Assembly (NCBI GenBank): GCA_900769965.1
Contig: CAAGIQ010000097.1
Span: 1 to 7,261 of the forward strand
DNA: 7,261 bases
Source of the DNA: Bacilli bacterium
Lineage (GTDB): Bacteria > Bacillota_I > Bacilli_A > RFN20 > CAG-288
Direction: 5' to 3'
Positions within the stretch are counted from its first letter, which is position 1. Each line of letters opens with the position of its first letter. The notes under the pieces were generated by a model. The model worked only from the letters and a program-made list of their open reading frames with translations, had not been told where the DNA came from and ran no database searches. The translations under genes were made by a program, and so were the position numbers. Positions 5,835 through 7,261 of this stretch are shown one piece after another.

Positions 5835-7261
5835 CCTAATGTTCCTATTAAACTACCTAATACCCAAGCTAAACCTGTTTGGAATAAGATAGCTTTAAGT
5901 AAAGATTTCCTGTTATTTAACTCGCTCTTCATCGCAGATATCGCACCGATACAAGGAGCTGAGAATAGGTTAAATACCATAAACGCATAGGCTTGATAAC
6001 CTTTTAAGAAACTGAATAGAGGTGACAAAAATACTTCACTTCCTTCAGTTAATCCACTTAATATCGCCATTGAGGAAACAATCTGTTCTTTAGCAACTAA
6101 TCCTTGAATAGCGGTAACAGTCATAGCCCAGGAGTAATTCATACCTAACATCGGGTAGAAAATCCAACCGAAGATATTACCTATTAGAGCTAGATACGAA
6201 TCGGAAATAGATAAGGCTTCACCTTCGATATACCTAAAGTCTAAGCTGAACGAAGCTAAGAACCAGATAACTATCGAGCATAAAAATATTGTTGTTCCCG
6301 CTCTTTTAATAAAGGCGAACGAACGATCGTAAACATCTCTAAAGACGTATCTTGGCGAAGGGATGTGGTAGCTTGGAAGTTCTGATATAAACGAAGTTCC
6401 TTCCCCTTTAAAGATAAACTTTTTCATAACTAAAGCGCTAAGAATAATAATCGCAATAGCAAAAACATATAAGGAGAAAGTAACTAACCAAGCGTAGCTA
6501 GAAAAGAAGAACGATGCGAATAATGCGATAATTGGAAGTTTGCTCGCGCAAGGGATAAATGGAGTTAATATAATAGTCATCTTCTTCTCCTTTTCATCCT
6601 CGACAGTTCTCGACGCCATAATAGCTGGAACTGAACATCCTGCACCGATGATGAAAGGAATCAAAGATTTTCCAGAAAGACCGAATCTCTTAAATATTCT
6701 ATCTAAGAAGAAGGCAATACGAGCCATATATCCGGAAGTTTCTAAAATAGATAAGAAGAAAAACAAGATTATTAGTTGAGGCAAGAATGAAACAACTGCT
6801 CCAACTCCGTTTATAACTCCATCCTGAACTAAAGAAGCCGCCCATGTATGGCCTCCGCTTTCTAGAATCAAATCACCTAATAAAGGTCCTAAGCCTTTGA
6901 TGACAAACGGAACTTCATTTCCCATTAGTTCTATAGTTTCGCTTCCGTTAAATAAAGCGTCGATAAATGAAGTAGTTAAACCACCTATAACTCCTACCGA
7001 GAAGAAATAAACTAAAGCCATTATCAAAGCGAATATAGGAAGAGCTAACCATTTATTTAGAACAATCTTATCTATCTTGTCAGTAATATTCTCTTCTCTT
7101 TTTTCAAAAGTTATCGATTCATCTCTTATCTTCTCGATGTATTCATAACGTTTAGAAGCTATTAACTCTTCCGAATCAGTTTGATATTTGTCTTCTTGAG
7201 ATTTAATTATCTTTTCAATCTCATCATCTATCAAAACCTTATATAGCCTATCTCTTTCAAA
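5816..7261 (-). CDS. feoB: Ferrous iron transporter FeoB, C-terminal membrane part (5' end cut by window edge)
   Basis: FeoB takes up Fe2+ across the cytoplasmic membrane. The visible 481 residues cover the end of the linker after the G domain (the stretch around ASKRYEYIEKI, where other FeoBs have a similar RYxxI) and the membrane domain of about eight helices. Counting from the TTG at 7234, the gate motif GAGCSVPAIMASR has Cys200 and the second Cys motif FIPCASKLPI has Cys229, both conserved in FeoB. GLVAKEQIVSS and FSAPCIGAISAMKSE are further family landmarks. The frame stays open to 7261, so the TTG at 7234 is not a true start; the GTPase domain lies outside the window. The stop TGA overlaps the possible ATG 5819 of the small Cys protein. 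Regulation by iron (Fur/DtxR-type) is common for feoB but cannot be seen here. Confidence 0.95.
   Translation of the reverse strand, partial: FERDRLYKVLIDDEIEKIIKSQEDKYQTDSEELIASKRYEYIEKIRDESITFEKREENITDKIDKIVLNKWLALPIFALIMALVYFFSVGVIGGLTTSFIDALFNGSETIELMGNEVPFVIKGLGPLLGDLILESGGHTWAASLVQDGVINGVGAVVSFLPQLIILFFFLSILETSGYMARIAFFLDRIFKRFGLSGKSLIPFIIGAGCSVPAIMASRTVEDEKEKKMTIILTPFIPCASKLPIIALFASFFFSSYAWLVTFSLYVFAIAIIILSALVMKKFIFKGEGTSFISELPSYHIPSPRYVFRDVYDRSFAFIKRAGTTIFLCSIVIWFLASFSLDFRYIEGEALSISDSYLALIGNIFGWIFYPMLGMNYSWAMTVTAIQGLVAKEQIVSSMAILSGLTEGSEVFLSPLFSFLKGYQAYAFMVFNLFSAPCIGAISAMKSELNNRKSLLKAILFQTGLAWVLGSLIGTLGWLFTL

Noticed and set aside
6540..6779. Plus-strand open frame opposite the FeoB gate motif
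   Set aside because: It is antisense to a highly conserved part of feoB, with no SD or family resemblance.
7232..7234. TTG at 7234 as the start of feoB
   Set aside because: The frame stays open upstream to 7261, and the sequence there continues the FeoB linker. The gene is cut by the window edge, not shortened.
1..7261. Use of TGA as a Trp codon, as in some Mollicutes
   Set aside because: Conserved Trp positions, such as those in WLDG and RSVGW, use TGG, and TGA ends kdgK, feoB and the small Cys gene. The standard bacterial code applies.

Overview
The window is AT-rich DNA in which every supported gene lies on the minus strand, so the gene order below runs from high to low coordinates. Strong AGGAGG-type ribosome binding sites, several 1- or 4-base start/stop overlaps, TGG for Trp with TGA still used as a stop, and an MsmX/UgpC-type sugar ATPase all suggest a low-GC Bacillota. 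An uncultured Bacilli or Mollicutes-relative lineage living on plant or host glycans would fit, but the lineage is inference. No RNA gene, IS element or CRISPR array is visible.

Iron block (7261 to about 5155): the C-terminal part of the ferrous iron transporter FeoB enters from the right edge with its G domain outside the window. It is followed by a small one-helix Cys-containing protein of the FeoB-associated type and by a YfcE/YsnB-like metallophosphoesterase. The genes are joined by short overlaps and end at a clear intrinsic terminator.

Uronate/pectin block (about 5145 to 1): a new promoter drives a PfkB-type 2-keto-3-deoxygluconate kinase and a CE12-like rhamnogalacturonan acetylesterase (SGNH fold, no signal peptide), joined by an ATGA overlap. 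A 75-bp gap with a probable -10 box and a palindrome precedes an MsmX-like sugar-importer ATPase. The ATPase is coupled by a TAATG overlap to a long reading frame that leaves the left edge of the window.

The long frame is the main discovery. Positions 2235 to 1 are 745 codons with no stop. The first 477 codons are a complete MATE/MOP-type 12-helix transporter. The next 268 are a GH105 unsaturated uronyl hydrolase (YteR-like) with its expected active-site residues in place and its C-terminus beyond the edge. The two parts are in the same frame across a short Lys-rich linker, so the sequence as given encodes a transporter-hydrolase fusion. A very good internal SD and a GTG sit exactly at the junction, so separate synthesis of the hydrolase, or a one-base indel that hides a former stop, must be weighed as alternatives.

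Together the second block describes intracellular handling of imported, acetylated, unsaturated rhamnogalacturonan-type or other uronate oligosaccharides: uptake powered by the ATPase, deacetylation (CE12), removal of the unsaturated uronyl end (GH105), and phosphorylation of KDG (KdgK) toward pyruvate and glyceraldehyde-3-phosphate. The transporter permeases, the lyases and the steps between 4-deoxy-5-keto-uronate and KDG are not in the window.
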